From contig NC_085884.1 in assembly GCF_035222275.1 (NCBI RefSeq), positions 2,728,001 through 2,792,000 on the forward strand: a DNA stretch of 64,000 nt, in the 5' to 3' direction. The position numbers were made by a program, and so were the translations under genes. Below the pieces are notes generated by a model that had not been told where the DNA came from, did no database searches, and saw only the letters and a list, made by a program, of their open reading frames with translations. The stretch comes from Podospora bellae-mahoneyi (lineage: Eukaryota > Ascomycota > Sordariomycetes > Sordariales > Podosporaceae). This document shows, in pieces, positions 22,303 through 33,150 of this stretch (the first letter of the stretch is position 1; every line of letters starts with the position of its first letter).

Positions 22303-23850
22303 ATGGCCACATCACAAGACAGGGTTTTGATCGTCGGAGCAGGTACCTGAACACTCTTGTTTGGTCTGAGAGCTTTGCAACATGAGATGCTAATTCGTCA
22401 AACAGGATCATCGGGCTTGCTCATTGCCCAGGTTCTCAAGAAGGTACTGGATGCCCGGAGAAAAAGGCCCAGTAAAATCACCCACTCATTATAAGCATCA
22501 AAACAGGCCGGCATCCCAGCCACAGTCTTCGAGCAAGACACCTCGCCCACGTCCCGCCACCGCGACTGGAACTTTGGCATCTACTGGGCCCAGTCCCGGC
22601 TCGAAGAATGTCTCCCTCCAAACCTACACGACCTCGTCAAGTCAACACAGACAGACCCGAACTATGAGCCCTCGGTGGATGAGAAGCTCAGCATCTTCAA
22701 CGGCCACACTGGCGAGATGATGAACAGCCTCCCCGCACCATACAGCATGCGGATCCGGCGCAGGCCTTGGTTGGAGCTTCTCAAGACTGGAATTGATGTG
22801 CGCTATGGCAAAAGGCTTTCCAGCGTGTCTGTCACGGATATAAGTATGACGATAGCCTTTGAAGATGGGACATCTGAAACTGGCACTTTGCTCATCGGTG
22901 CGGAGGGAGCTCACAGTCCCACTCGAGAGTTTCTCTTCCGGAGTTCGCCCCACGAGGCAGCGTTGCTTAGCTGTCCTATTGTCTCGACGGCTACTTTGAC
23001 GACGTTTCCTAAGGAGATTGCAGGAGAGCTTGCCAAGTTGCACCCTAAACATATCATTACGTTTGACCCAGCCGGGATGTTTGTTTGGATAGGGGGTTTG
23101 TTCCCTTCTCATTGCGATCATGATAGAGAGCTGATAGTCAGTAGTCCACAACCGAACACCAACGGACTGCACTTACATGATCCTCGTCAGCTGGGAGTCA
23201 CAAGAAGAGACTGGGCTGAGGGAAGCCGGCAGCGATGCCATCATGGCTGACCTAAAGTGTCGAGCTGAGAAGCTGGCATTCCCCTTCAAAGACGCCATCC
23301 AGAGCGTGCCAAATGGGACGAGAGCTTGGTACGAAGTTGCAGCATACCTACCTATTGGCCATGAAACACTATACTAACATTGCTCAAGGCACACCCGGCT
23401 CTCCTACTGGCCTACCAAGCCCTGGGATAACCACAACGGAAAAGTAACCCTGGCAGGCGATGCAGCGCACCCCATGACGTTCCGTGCGTTGTCCTACCCT
23501 CTTATTATCACACACATCCTGTACTTACATTGACATGTTCAGACCGAGGCCAAGGCCTAGGCAACGCCATCGCCGATGCGGCCGAGTTCCAGACCTGTTT
23601 GTCGTCCTCCAGCAACAACCTTGTCGAAGCGGTAGCAAAGTATGAAAAGGAGATGTGGGCGAGGGGTTTTGAGGCGGTAAAGGTGAACTTGGAGAATAGT
23701 ATCGCGTTGCATGACTGGAAGAAGGTGTTGTTGAGTCCATTTTACAAGGCTGGTATCAAGAGGGACGCGGAAGTTGGGGTGAGTGAGGAGGGCAAAGTGG
23801 ACGAGAAGGGGCAAGCGAAGGGTGGCGAGGGGGGGCTGTTTGATGAGTGA
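22303..23850 (+). CDS. FAD-dependent monooxygenase (group A hydroxylase type)
   Basis: Six exons (22303-22342, 22406-22443, 22507-23095, 23142-23328, 23389-23483, 23543-23850) give 418 residues, all phases consistent. The FAD-binding loop DRVLIVGAGSSGLLIAQVLK spans the first two exons. The second FAD signature is LIGAEGAHSPTREF, and VTLAGDAAHPMTF then HRGQGLGNAIADAAEF is the GD/helix motif of the family. Such enzymes add one oxygen atom to aromatic or polyketide substrates using NAD(P)H; the substrate cannot be told. Intron 3 (23096-23141) uses the second of two nearby AGs, which gives IGVVHNRTPTDCTYM. It sits in a run of oxidoreductase genes up to 27.8 kb. The C-terminal tail (EEGKVDEKGQAKGGEGG) is low-complexity. 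Confidence 0.88.
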
Positions 23851-24186
23851 TACGCAGTCATTGGATTGGAATGTTTTACTCCTGAACCCTTGAACCCATG
23901 TAGTCCTTGTTTCCCAGAGTGTTTGACATGCAGGAAGAAAACGTGAAAGTGTAAATAAACGCAGCTTTGATGCACCTAAGAGTGCCGCCGTCATGTTCCC
24001 TACGTCATCACCTAAACAACCCCACCACCGTCTCCTGATCCACAAACCTTCCATTCATCTTGTCCTCCATTTGCCAATTCCTTCCCCCCACCTGCCCAGA
24101 CTTTGATTCTCTCCCTCAGGCCCTCTATTTTCTTCTTACCCAAAAAGGCAACCCCAAAACACCATCCCCCTTTCTTCTCACCCACC
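23851..24186. other. Intergenic, C-rich leader of the phosphatase gene
   Basis: Between the first monooxygenase and the phosphatase. The last 150 bases are very rich in C and T on the plus strand, typical of a fungal leader. No other feature seen. Confidence 0.5.
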
Positions 24187-24861
24187 ATGACGCAACCACC
24201 CACCACAAACAACAACTCCCACATCTCCCTCACCCCCATCGAACCCAATCTCTACCTCGGCAACCTGGAATCCTCTTACTCCATCCCCACCCTCATAACC
24301 CACGGCATCACCGCCATCGTCTCCCTGTCCGGCATCCACCACGAGGAATGGTCCCGCCCCGCCAACCGCAAGCTCGTCCCGAAGGAAAACCACTACCAGT
24401 TCATCCCCTGCGACGACAGCCCCAACCAAGACATCTTGTGCTGTTTAGGAGACATTTGCGATTTTATCGATGACCATATCGGGGTGCCTTCTGTGCAGGA
24501 GATATTAGCGGGTGTTAAACCCGGTGATGATGAGGAGAATGTGCTGGCGAGGGAGATGGGGAGGAGCAGGAAGGTGCTCGTTCATTGCGATGAAGGGGTG
24601 TCGAGGAGTCCGGCGGTGGTGGCGGGGTATTTGATGAGGCGGGATGGGAGGGGGGTGAGGGGGGTGATGAGGGAGGTTAGGAAGCGGAGGGGGTGCGTGA
24701 GGGTGAATAGGGGGTTTTTGGAGCAGCTGAAGGTTTGGGAGAGGGTGGGGTACAAGGTGTGGGAGGATGAGGAGAAAAAGGTGCCGGTGGAGGGGTATAA
24801 GAGGTGGTTGGAGAAGAGGGATAGTAGGGTGATGGGGGGGGGTTGTTTGGGGGATGTGTGA
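24187..24861 (+). CDS. Dual-specificity protein phosphatase
   Basis: A single exon of 224 residues starts MTQPPTTNNNSH. The domain begins SLTPIEPNLYLGNLESS, a typical DSP opening, and the phosphate-binding loop is VLVHCDEGVSRSPAVVAGYL (HCxxGxxRS, with catalytic Cys and Arg). Asp in the segment IPCDDSPNQD is a candidate general acid. About 30 residues between the acid loop and the P-loop (VKPGDDEENVLAREMG) are longer than in minimal DSPs. The family removes phosphate from Ser/Thr/Tyr, often on MAP kinases. The second half of the gene is strikingly purine-rich on the coding strand (GGGAGG runs), whereas the first half is C-rich. The promoter of the next monooxygenase begins 208 bp downstream. 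Confidence 0.88.
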   Translation: MTQPPTTNNNSHISLTPIEPNLYLGNLESSYSIPTLITHGITAIVSLSGIHHEEWSRPANRKLVPKENHYQFIPCDDSPNQDILCCLGDICDFIDDHIGVPSVQEILAGVKPGDDEENVLAREMGRSRKVLVHCDEGVSRSPAVVAGYLMRRDGRGVRGVMREVRKRRGCVRVNRGFLEQLKVWERVGYKVWEDEEKKVPVEGYKRWLEKRDSRVMGGGCLGDV

Positions 24862-25069
24862 AATAATAGAATGTTGTAATCATCATGTTACGCGCAACCC
24901 CTCCCAGCTCGGACTTTAGAATCCGGGCACCTACCCACCCAACGACGTCTTGCTCGTCTTACTCGGCAGTTTGAAAGCTACCTACCCCAACCCACCGGGT
25001 ATATCAGCCCCCCACCCTACCTCCTTCTTTCACCATCTCACTATTTCCCACCCATCCACCCAACCCAAA

Positions 25070-26576
25070 ATGTCATCCCCACCCCTCCCCCACCTAGCCC
25101 TCATCGGAGCAGGCATAACCTCCCTCACACTCTCCATTCGCCTCTCGGCCCTCGCCATCCCCCACACAATCTACGAGCAATCCGCCTCCTTGACTGAACT
25201 CGGCGCAGGTCTCGGCTTTGGTCCCAACGCCGTCCGGGCCTTGGAATACATCGATCCGAGACTAGTAGAGATATTCAACAAAACAGCCACCTTTGTCGGC
25301 AACCCTTCCCATCAAGGAAAAGAGTTGCTTGTTCAGGAGGGCAAGGGAGTTGACGAGAGGGTATGGATTGAGTTTCTTAATGGGACTAAACAGGGAGGAG
25401 GTGAAACGCTGAAGCCAGAGTTCGTGATTACCACTGGGAATGGCAGGGGGCATGCGGCTGTTCATCGGGGGCAGTGGTTGGATGTTTTGGGGGGGTTGGC
25501 GGATAAGGAGAGGATAATATTTGGGAAGAGGGTTGTTGATGTGGTATGTCTTGATGGGAAGATGAGGATTGTGTTTGCGGATGGGACCGAGGCGGGGGCG
25601 GATGGGGTGGTGGGGTGTGATGGGGTCAAATCCAAGGTGAGAGAGGTGTTGATGGGGATGTTGGGGGAGGGGAGGGAGAGGGGGAAGTGTGGGTACAGTG
25701 GGAAGTATGCCTATCGGTGTTTGGTGCCGTGGGAGAAGGCGGTTGAGGCGGTAGGGGATGATAGGGCTGGAGTGTCGAGTTTGTGGGTATGGCTTTTTAT
25801 GGTTTGGCATTGGTGATGTTGTGGAAAATGCTGACGGATGAATAGATGGGCCTGAATAGGCATCTGCTGACGTTTCCGGTTCACAGACAGAGCGAACAGT
25901 TCTTGAACTTGGTGGCGTTTGTTACGGATGAAGATGGCCAGATGTGGCCTCAAGAGGCGCCAGCCAGCCTGACTCTGCCGGCTACAAAGGCGGATGCACT
26001 GAGGGACTTTGAGCAAGCTGGGTTCAGTGGCTCTGTGCGGCGGTTACTGGAGATGACGAAGGAAAGGATGGACAAGGTAAGCTAGCATTGGCGCAACATT
26101 GCATCCCCTAGTGAAACTGACGTCTTGGGCAGTGGGGATTGTATGATGTTGCTGATCGGCCGCTCTCCAAGTTTTATTTCGGCAGGATCATGGTCATTGG
26201 AGATGCTGCCCATGCATCGACACCTCACCATGGTTCTGGAGCAGGATTCTGCATGGAGGACATTTCCGTGTTAGGGGCACTATTCGAAGAATCTATCGCC
26301 CATCAGTCATTGACGGTCGAGACTTTGGAAGATGTGTTCGCCGCTTTCGATTGTCAAAGGCGTGAGCGAGATCAGTGGCTTGTCAACAGTAGCCGAAGAG
26401 CAGCTGATCTTTACCAGTGGCGGATTCCAGACTTTCTGGAGCCGAACAGCTTTGAGAAAATGAAGGCGGACATTGAGCAAAGACAAGAGCACTGCTGGGG
26501 GTTTAATGTAGAGGCAGCGGTCAGAGAAGCAAAGAAGCACATCAGTGAAAGGCTGACCCTTCACACACAAAGTTAA
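25070..26576 (+). CDS. FAD-dependent monooxygenase (salicylate-hydroxylase-like)
   Basis: Three exons (25070-25786, 25846-26076, 26133-26576) give 463 residues. The dinucleotide-binding start PHLALIGAGITSLTLSIRLS is followed by IYEQSASLTELGAGLGFGPN, typical of salicylate hydroxylase-like enzymes. GVVGCDGVKSKVREV is the DG motif, and IMVIGDAAHASTPHHGSGAG the GD motif. Such enzymes hydroxylate (often decarboxylatively) aromatic acids. Both introns begin GTATGG or GTAAGC and end TAG or CAG. Coding-strand composition changes from C-rich at the start to G-rich in the middle. Its stop codon lies 44 bp from the stop of the convergent dehydrogenase gene, so 3' ends of the transcripts probably overlap. 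Confidence 0.9.
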
Positions 26577-26620
26577 TATTCTACTTAATAACAGACTTGG
26601 AACCGGACAAAAAGAATATA

Positions 26621-27764
26621 TCAATACCCGTGCGTCTTGTTCATGACATTGATCAACGTTGGTTTCTGCCCGCCCAACCCCTCCAAGTTCCTCTCAACAA
26701 CCGCCTGGATGCGCTGGAACAGATGGGGTGTCTGCCAGCTGACATGAGGCGTGATAAACACATTGGGCGCGCTCCAAAGCGGGTGGCCGTCTGTAAGTGG
26801 CTCAGGGTCCGCCACATCGAGTGCCGCACCCCTGATCTTCCCTTCCTTCAAGGCTTCAATCAAATCATCCGTGTTGATATGCTGACCCCGGGCAATATTT
26901 GACACAAAAGTCTTTTTCTTGGCCAAAATATCAAACTGTTCTTTGCTGATGATGTACTTGGTCGCGTCTGTCAGAGGCAGGCTGATGACCAGCAGATCAA
27001 GGTCCTGGGCGAGGAACTCGTTGATTGACTCCTTGGAGGAGCCGTGATACCATTTAGCCGGGATCAGACCGTCGGGATCTCCTGTTCCGGGGACAACGTA
27101 ACTGTCGTCCTTTCTTGCCTCGGGCGTGGCTTTTTCGCTGCGGGTGTAGGCGTAGACTTCCATTCCCAGACCCTGGCCTAGCCGCGCGCAGTGCCTGCCA
27201 ATGGCACCGTACCCCAGGATTCCCATCCGTAGGCCGGGCGAGTCTTCAATGTAGAGGGATGGCTGACGGTTCCAGGTACCCTTCTTTTGTTGCTCGGCGT
27301 AGCTGAGGAATTGGTGGTTTGCCATGAGCCAGGTGCCAATGACCCATTCTGCGATTTGGGGCCTGGAATCATTGTTAGTTCAGTCATTTCCAAACGGTTC
27401 TAACCACCCTTCAACCAAACACGTACGCGTGGGTCCCATTGGCGGTGCAGAAGGTGACATTGGGGTTCTTGTAGAGGTCGTTGGTGATCCACCTGTCGGC
27501 TCCGGCAGACATGAGCTGGACATATCTGACTTTGGGCAGCTTTTCGGCCGGGTGAGGCATGAACCCGACCAACAAAGTAACTCCATCGTACACCTCATCC
27601 GGTAGGGGCTTTGGCATCATGGTCAACTCAGACGTGTGCCACCGAATCTCCAGCCCAGGGTATCGTTCCTGGAGCTGAGCGACCCATTTCTCGTCCCGTG
27701 GCGCTGGCACCTCAAAGAGTAGAACGTCTCCGGCTAGGGAGCTTGTGGGGGTAATGGTTACCAT
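26621..27764 (-). CDS. D-isomer-specific 2-hydroxyacid dehydrogenase
   Basis: Two exons (27764-27427, 27362-26621) give 359 residues. The catalytic N-terminal part (KVRYVQLMSAGADRW) precedes the NAD-binding fold RMGILGYGAIGRHCARLG. The catalytic triad is visible: Arg in FVSNIARGQHINTDDLI, Glu in AALDVADPEPL, His in VFITPHVSWQTP. The family interconverts 2-oxoacids and D-2-hydroxyacids with NAD(P)H. An insert containing SYVVPGTGDPDGLIPAKWYH marks the fungal subgroup. The start at 27764 (MVTITPTSS) is the first ATG that fits the domain. The 64-bp intron (27363-27426, GTACGT...CCAG) joins GTHA to PQIAEW. With the two monooxygenases it may form a small catabolic group, but that is only inferred from proximity. 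Confidence 0.9.
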
Positions 27765-28261
27765 CTTGGATACGATACTCAGTGTTGAAAGACAAGAGAC
27801 CAGAACAGAGACAAGGCAAGAGAAGTGCTGGGGCAGACCTCCGTGAGGGGTGGCCAGTCCTCTTTTATAAGCTGAGGTCACACCTGAACGTAAACGGCTT
27901 AGAGTCCGAGAGGGCCGAGTGCGACAGTCTCCCCGTTGGTGATGTGCGAATGCTTGGAGGTGCGGGGTCCGGACCGGCTACGGCGGAACGCCATCGTCTT
28001 TCGGAAACATTTGTCGTATCTCCGTTGCCGTGATGACGCCAAGCGTCACGTTAAAAGCACAATATTCCCGGAGACGTTCACTAAACATGAACCTGCAGCT
28101 CAAGTCCAAAAAGTATAACGATGGGTGTGAATTGATTACCAACCAGCAACTCCCCAACTCCCTCGGGTATCATTTCGCGCGGCTATGTCCACCTAGATTG
28201 ATCTCAACAATATGTACAAAAGCTCCATCGCACATTTCTCACCACCCTCCGAATCACCCCG
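27765..28261. other. Intergenic, nothing recognised
   Basis: Upstream of the dehydrogenase and downstream of the next minus-strand gene. It should include the dehydrogenase promoter. Confidence 0.5.
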
Positions 28262-29291
28262 TCATGACCTGTTGCTCAGCTCGGTGTGCCGTTGACCCTG
28301 GGCTGGCAGCTCGATTCGATTCTCGTTGGTAAACGCCTCATGCACATGTGTGTTTGGAATATAGTGACGGTTATCCATCTCGACCTTTGGACTGTAATAA
28401 TCGGCTTCGACTGGATACTGTCCGGCATAGTGATAGGCTCCTGGTGGAACGGCCTGCGTCGATGCACCGCTGTGAAGTGTGCCGCTGCCCTGACCTGGAC
28501 TTCCAGCAATCGGACCAACCGCCTCGGCGTTTTGAACCTGCGCGTTTGCGCCTCCTCGCCGTCGACCGAGAAAGTACGCACCAATGGCAATACCAATGGC
28601 GAGAACAGCTGTTGCTCCGACTCCGATACCGATGCCAGCACTGGTGGACAGACCAGTTGGGCTGGCTTCCGCAGGTTGCTGGTTGGGGAACTCATCTTTG
28701 GTTGTGCCACCGGCATCAGAGGTTGCTCCAGGCCCGTCGCTTGTTGCTGTGGTCGTCGACAGCCCGGGGCTGAGGATAACCGTGGTTTCGGTCGGGGGCT
28801 TCGTGGTTGTCTCGGACGGCTGCTGAAAGTTGGATATTCCTTCGCCGCGTCTCGAAATGTTGAAGTAGTGGCTCATGGCGAGATTATTGCTTGTGCCCTC
28901 CTCGAAGATGATCAGCATGAACATGTTGGATACGTCCAAGTCCTTTCTCGTCGCAACAATCCACCGCCATCCCGTCATTTCCACGACACTGCCTGTGGAC
29001 GCAATTCTGTTAGCATGGCCATGACAGGTAAGCCAAGGCCAGGTAGGAGGTGCGCATACGGGTGATATGCTCCAACTGTCCCATGGTCTCGGTTCCGTTC
29101 ATCTGGAACAACGTCACGGAATAGGGCAAGCCCTTGGGAGGAGCGCTCCAGTGGAGATCAACCGTGGACAACTCGACATAGGTGGGGTTCTTGCTGAAGT
29201 CGCCCCTGGTTCCGAAGGCTGGCGGGGTGAAGAACTCCATCGCCGTTACGGCAGCGGGTAGAACCGCGCCCAGGATGGCAAGGAGCAACAT
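28262..29291 (-). CDS. Single-pass membrane protein with Ser/Thr-rich stalk
   Basis: Two exons (29291-29060, 28992-28262) give 320 residues. The signal peptide MLLLAILGAVLPAAVTA is followed by a short extracellular domain (VDLHWSAPPKGLPYSVTLFQ, TGWRWIVATRKDLDVS). Then comes a Ser/Thr/Pro-rich stalk (SETTTKPPTETTVILSPG), one helix GIGIGVGATAVLAIGIAIGA followed by YFLGRRRGG as stop-transfer, and a cytosolic tail rich in Gly, Tyr and Pro. This layout is common in filamentous fungi and recalls wall-stress sensors (Wsc/Mid2), but the ectodomain lacks the WSC cysteines. The function is unknown; cell-surface sensing is an inference from architecture. The 67-bp intron has GTATGC and ACAG ends. Confidence 0.8.
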
Positions 29292-30210
29292 TGTATTGTC
29301 TGGCGTGACAGAGATGGGTGAAAGAGTCGCGTGGTGAAAGAGGAGGGAGGGGATCTCTCTCGCATAAGAGACTTTGGCGACGCCATGTGACACTGGGGCC
29401 ACTCACCTGCCCCGGGGACTATGGTTGCATAGTGGGTTCGCTGATCTCCATCACATCACCATGTTGCTCGCGGTTACGTTGCCATTAGATGAGAATATTT
29501 AGGGAAGGCGTGTTTGAGCACCTGAACACGGCATTATCTGGAGCAGGGGGTGCTTTGCGGGAAACTCAGGGGTTGTCTGTTAGGGTCCCGCTTTGGAGGT
29601 TACACAGTGTTCGTCAGGGGTAGGCTAGCGCAAGTGTTGGCGCATTGGCCAGCGGGCGGTTGGTGGCATTGCTTGTTTGCGCCGTGCCTCCGCAGCGGGC
29701 CGGCACTGATTTTGCTTTCAGCGTCAGGCGCAGGCCATATGTCTATGGCTCCAGCGACCTCTAGCAATCGCTCCGTCCAGGCCTTGTGTTGACCCAGCCC
29801 CGCGGGTGCGGGAGAACCACTCGGTGCCGAGGGCCGGTTTACGGTTCCCAATCACAGACACAGAAACCTCGCCATACACTCAGTCCCGATGACCAGTAAG
29901 AGAATCAACAGCTACTTGAAACACCTATTGTCCTTTATTGACCTGTCTGTCATGCCAGTCTTGTCCAAGCTCCTTCTAGCACCCGCGGCTTGTCTGTATC
30001 ATTATGGCAAAGCCAAACAAAAGTACCGGAAAGACAAATAGAAGCATTCTACAAACCAGGCCTTGCCACACCAGACCTAACAATCACCACAGGCGGTCGT
30101 CTTGACGGCCTGTTCCTCGTTTGCAGGGTCGCCACGTGCTTAGGTACCTACCATCTTACAGCTTCTAATTCCATGATTTATGTTTGTCCAGGCAAGGTAC
30201 ATCTTTCGCC
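29292..30210. other. Intergenic, nothing recognised
   Basis: A 0.9 kb stretch upstream of the membrane-protein gene and downstream of the second GFA gene. No convincing ORF or repeat. Confidence 0.5.
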
Positions 30211-30870
30211 CTACTTTGATTCCACCCCCCGTCCAACCATCTCCCCCGGCGCCGCATCAAACCTCTCAGCACCCTCAGGTATCGCCACCACCGCGCTCCT
30301 CGTGTAAATATGTTTTGACCCTTTCCACTCCAAACCCTCAATCACCCCTCCCTTGACAGAAACAGTACCCCTGAGCGTCCCATCAGCTTCACGGATATGG
30401 TGGTAGATCCGGCACCCGCATTCCCTGCAAAAGTAACAGTCCATCGTTCTGCCTTCTTTGGTTGAGCGTGTCCACTTTGACAGTTTGGATTGCATCTCGG
30501 TCGGGATGGTGAACGAGGAAGAGGGGAAGATGGCTGAGGTACCGAAGGCGGAGGAGGATTGCTTTTGGCATTCAAGGCAGTGGCAGTGGTAGAGGTCAAG
30601 GAGGGGGCATGTTATGGGGAAGGAGATGGAGGTGCATTGGCAGGATATTTGCATTGTGGCGTGGATGGAGTGAGTGGAGTGGTGGGTTGTTGTTGTTGTT
30701 GATGATGATGATGATGGGCGATGCGAGTGACTGCGAGAGGATGAGAGGGTGAAAAAGGAGGATGTTTGCGGGGTAATAGAGCGTTGATTAACATGGACTA
30801 GCAAGACGAAAGGGCGCGCCAAGCCCCGGGATGTGAAAGTTGTGCGGATTAGCTGTAGTGAGAGCTTCAT
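30211..30870 (-). CDS. Second GFA/CENP-V-fold protein with possible mitochondrial presequence
   Basis: A single exon of 219 residues runs from ATG 30870 (MKLSLQLIRTTFTSRGLARP). The first 70 residues are basic and Ser/Thr/His-rich (SSSSSTTTTTHHSTHS) without acids, resembling a mitochondrial leader. A second ATG at 30654 opens directly onto the domain: MQISCQCTSISFPITC, DLYHCHCLECQKQSSSAFG, DCYFCRECGCRIYHH, holding the CxC, CxxC and CxxC zinc ligands. The family binds zinc in a beta-tent fold; substrates are mostly unknown. The Thr/Ser run is coded by trinucleotide repeats (GTTGTT, GATGAT on the plus strand at about 30688-30717), so its length may vary. Like the GFA gene at 10.5 kb, it has a leader plus internal start. 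Confidence 0.82.
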   Translation of the reverse strand: MKLSLQLIRTTFTSRGLARPFVLLVHVNQRSITPQTSSFFTLSSSRSHSHRPSSSSSTTTTTHHSTHSIHATMQISCQCTSISFPITCPLLDLYHCHCLECQKQSSSAFGTSAIFPSSSFTIPTEMQSKLSKWTRSTKEGRTMDCYFCRECGCRIYHHIREADGTLRGTVSVKGGVIEGLEWKGSKHIYTRSAVVAIPEGAERFDAAPGEMVGRGVESK

Positions 30871-31314
30871 GATGGCAGATATTTTGATGTTCATAAATGA
30901 GGCAATAAATTCAGGTGCTGAAGATTTCTGCACTTGAGGCGAAGGGCTTCACAAATAAATCTCGTGACATAGGCATACAGGCCGCTTCGAGCTACCAAAT
31001 CAGGACAATATTCCGACCGAGACTAGGTCATCCCGCACCACCTTTGTACCTATCTGATAGTTACTTAGAATCTTCAGTCAAGTAGTACCCATCCATACTC
31101 GGCAAACATAAAGCTTTGGCGACAGCGATGTCTTTTCTACCTAGGTTTTTCTATCAAAACCCATTCCACGTCTACTCCCCCTAACCCCTGAATCCAGCCA
31201 ACCGCATCACCACAAACACCCCGACCAAATCACAAATAACAAAAGAAAAGCTCCCTACTATCTCATCACTCACCGAATCCTACTCTTCCCAAAGAACTCC
31301 CAACACAAACCCTT
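30871..31314. other. Intergenic, nothing recognised
   Basis: Upstream of the second GFA gene and downstream of a small secreted-protein gene. AT-rich, no ORF of note. Confidence 0.5.
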
Positions 31315-31656
31315 CTAATCACAAATAGCAGCAAGTCCATTGGCGAAGCACCTCTCATCAGCACAGCAGCAAGCCCCGCGCGCCTGAGGGACGTCGTCCT
31401 CATTGGTAGGGAAGATGCAGTTGGCGGGCGAGTTGCCGGCCGGGGTGATCACCGCGAGCTCGGTTTCACTGCCGACGCCTATTTGGTTGGGTACCAGTGT
31501 CAGCTGAGTTAATGCAAGTGCATTGGGAAGAACCAAGAACTTACAAGCAAGGCTTCCGCCGGGGAGGATGTCGCTTCCGCAGACGCGGGCGTTAGGGGGG
31601 CATTGCGCGCTGGTGAGGGCAGCGGCGGTGGCGAGGAGGAGGGTGAACTTGTTCAT
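31315..31656 (-). CDS. Small secreted cysteine-rich protein
   Basis: Two exons (31656-31545, 31478-31315) give 91 residues. The signal peptide MNKFTLLLATAAALTSA is followed by about 74 residues with nine Cys, including RGACCCADERCFANGLAAIC at the C-terminus and QCPPNARVC at the N-terminus. The CCC run and spacing do not match class I or II hydrophobins. The layout is that of apoplastic small cysteine-rich proteins, whose roles range from surface activity to interaction with other organisms; none can be assigned here. The 66-bp intron (31479-31544) has a GTAAGT donor, and removing it keeps the frame. A TATAAATA box lies about 100 bp upstream. Confidence 0.75.
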   Translation of the reverse strand: MNKFTLLLATAAALTSAQCPPNARVCGSDILPGGSLACKFLVLPNALALTQLTLVPNQIGVGSETELAVITPAGNSPANCIFPTNEDDVPQARGACCCADERCFANGLAAICD

Positions 31657-31753
31657 TTCCGTAGAGGGCTGGGTTTGGGATGTCGGTGAGGTGGTGAGGT
31701 GGTGTTGAATTGTTGTGTTATGGACAGGAGACTAAACTCAGGGGAGGGTGGTG

Positions 31754-31761
31754 TATTTATA
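31754..31761 (-). promoter_or_regulatory. TATA box of the small secreted protein gene
   Basis: TATAAATA on the minus strand, 98-105 bp before the ATG at 31656. The distance fits a TATA-type core promoter with a short leader. Confidence 0.55.
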
Positions 31762-33150
31762 CTTTTGTTCTTTTCATGGCATGAGTGAGGACGAGGTTGA
31801 TGGCTCGAGTCCGAGGCTATGGAAGGTAAGGGAACAAATCCTTACCCCTTGTGGATGTTGCATTGTTTTGCCATGATTGAAGGAATTCTCACCGAACTTG
31901 AAGTCAAAGGATTGTGTCATGCGTCTGCGATGAAGACTGTTGGGTTGGTCTTTAACGGGGATGACAACATATACTTTGGGGTCACAACATCGCACTTGTG
32001 GTATTGCAAGGTAGCCGGCAGGCCCGGAACCAGGCATCGAGCTTTGTTATAGTGACGATCACTGGCGATGGATTGTCTGTTTCAAGAAGAATCGTGATGG
32101 AGGCATTGTCTTTGGAGGATTTCAAGCCTGTTGCCGGATGATGGATAGCTCTGTTGGCCATGCGTCCGAAACGATTTGGCCCCACCTATGATCAAGCAAG
32201 AAGTGATAGATACAGCAGTACTGCATGTTAGAAACACTGCTCAAAAGTTCGTAGCGCTGATCTTTTGTACCTACTTTAAAGGTGTGGACTGATCAAGCCA
32301 TCCCAACCTCTTTCCACGCGAGGGAGAGACGGTTCAAACAGCAATCCCAGTTACTTAAGATTGAGAGTACCAGACAAGGACAGCCTGAAACCTCAATCCT
32401 TCATATCAGTTGTTTTACGTAAAAACTGTCGTTGAATTTTGTTGCCTGCCACGCATTAGAGTATATGACATGGATGTGGATCCGTCCCAACTTCAAACAC
32501 AGGTCCCATGAAACCGGTAGCGAATGAGCCTCATTATGGTAGGTCAGGCTTCTTTCGGTGAGCTATGTTGGAGGCGCAGCAATGAGGGTAAGCTCTCGGA
32601 TATAACCAAGCACTTCGGAAATCGCAGCAGGTTTTGGAAGCTGCATGGGCTTGAGATCACATGAGACTGTTGAACCGGCTTCCCCGGACATACACTGAGG
32701 ATGAAGCTATTCGATGAGATCATCGTGAGGCATCACACTCGTAATTCGGACTGAGTGATACTTGACATCGAAAAATGTCCAAACTAAAAGAGTTGGGGGA
32801 TGGGATTGATGAAAGATTCAAAACACAGCGTTAAAATAGGTCCTGAATTATGCCACCACGTAGAGAAAGACAAGGATGGGAGTCATCGCTTGCCAGTCCG
32901 CTACCTTATGATGAGTAAACCAGATCATGTTCTTGGAAAGCATAGGAATCATCCTATATGACACATGCTGTCGGAGCACTACCTGACTCGTATGCCGATC
33001 GTTTATAGGTAATTGACAAAGGCCAATCGTTGATGAACATGAAATGCCTTGATAAGATAGCCCCATAGTATTGAGCAGCAACGTGACAAGAATAATGGAC
33101 GGCAAAATATTCGAGAGCGTCAAGACCTTCTTGCCGAAGCAGATGTCGAC

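Noticed and set aside
31315-31656. Hydrophobin identity for the small secreted protein
   Set aside because: The Cys pattern has a CCC run and lacks the two separated CC pairs that define hydrophobins.
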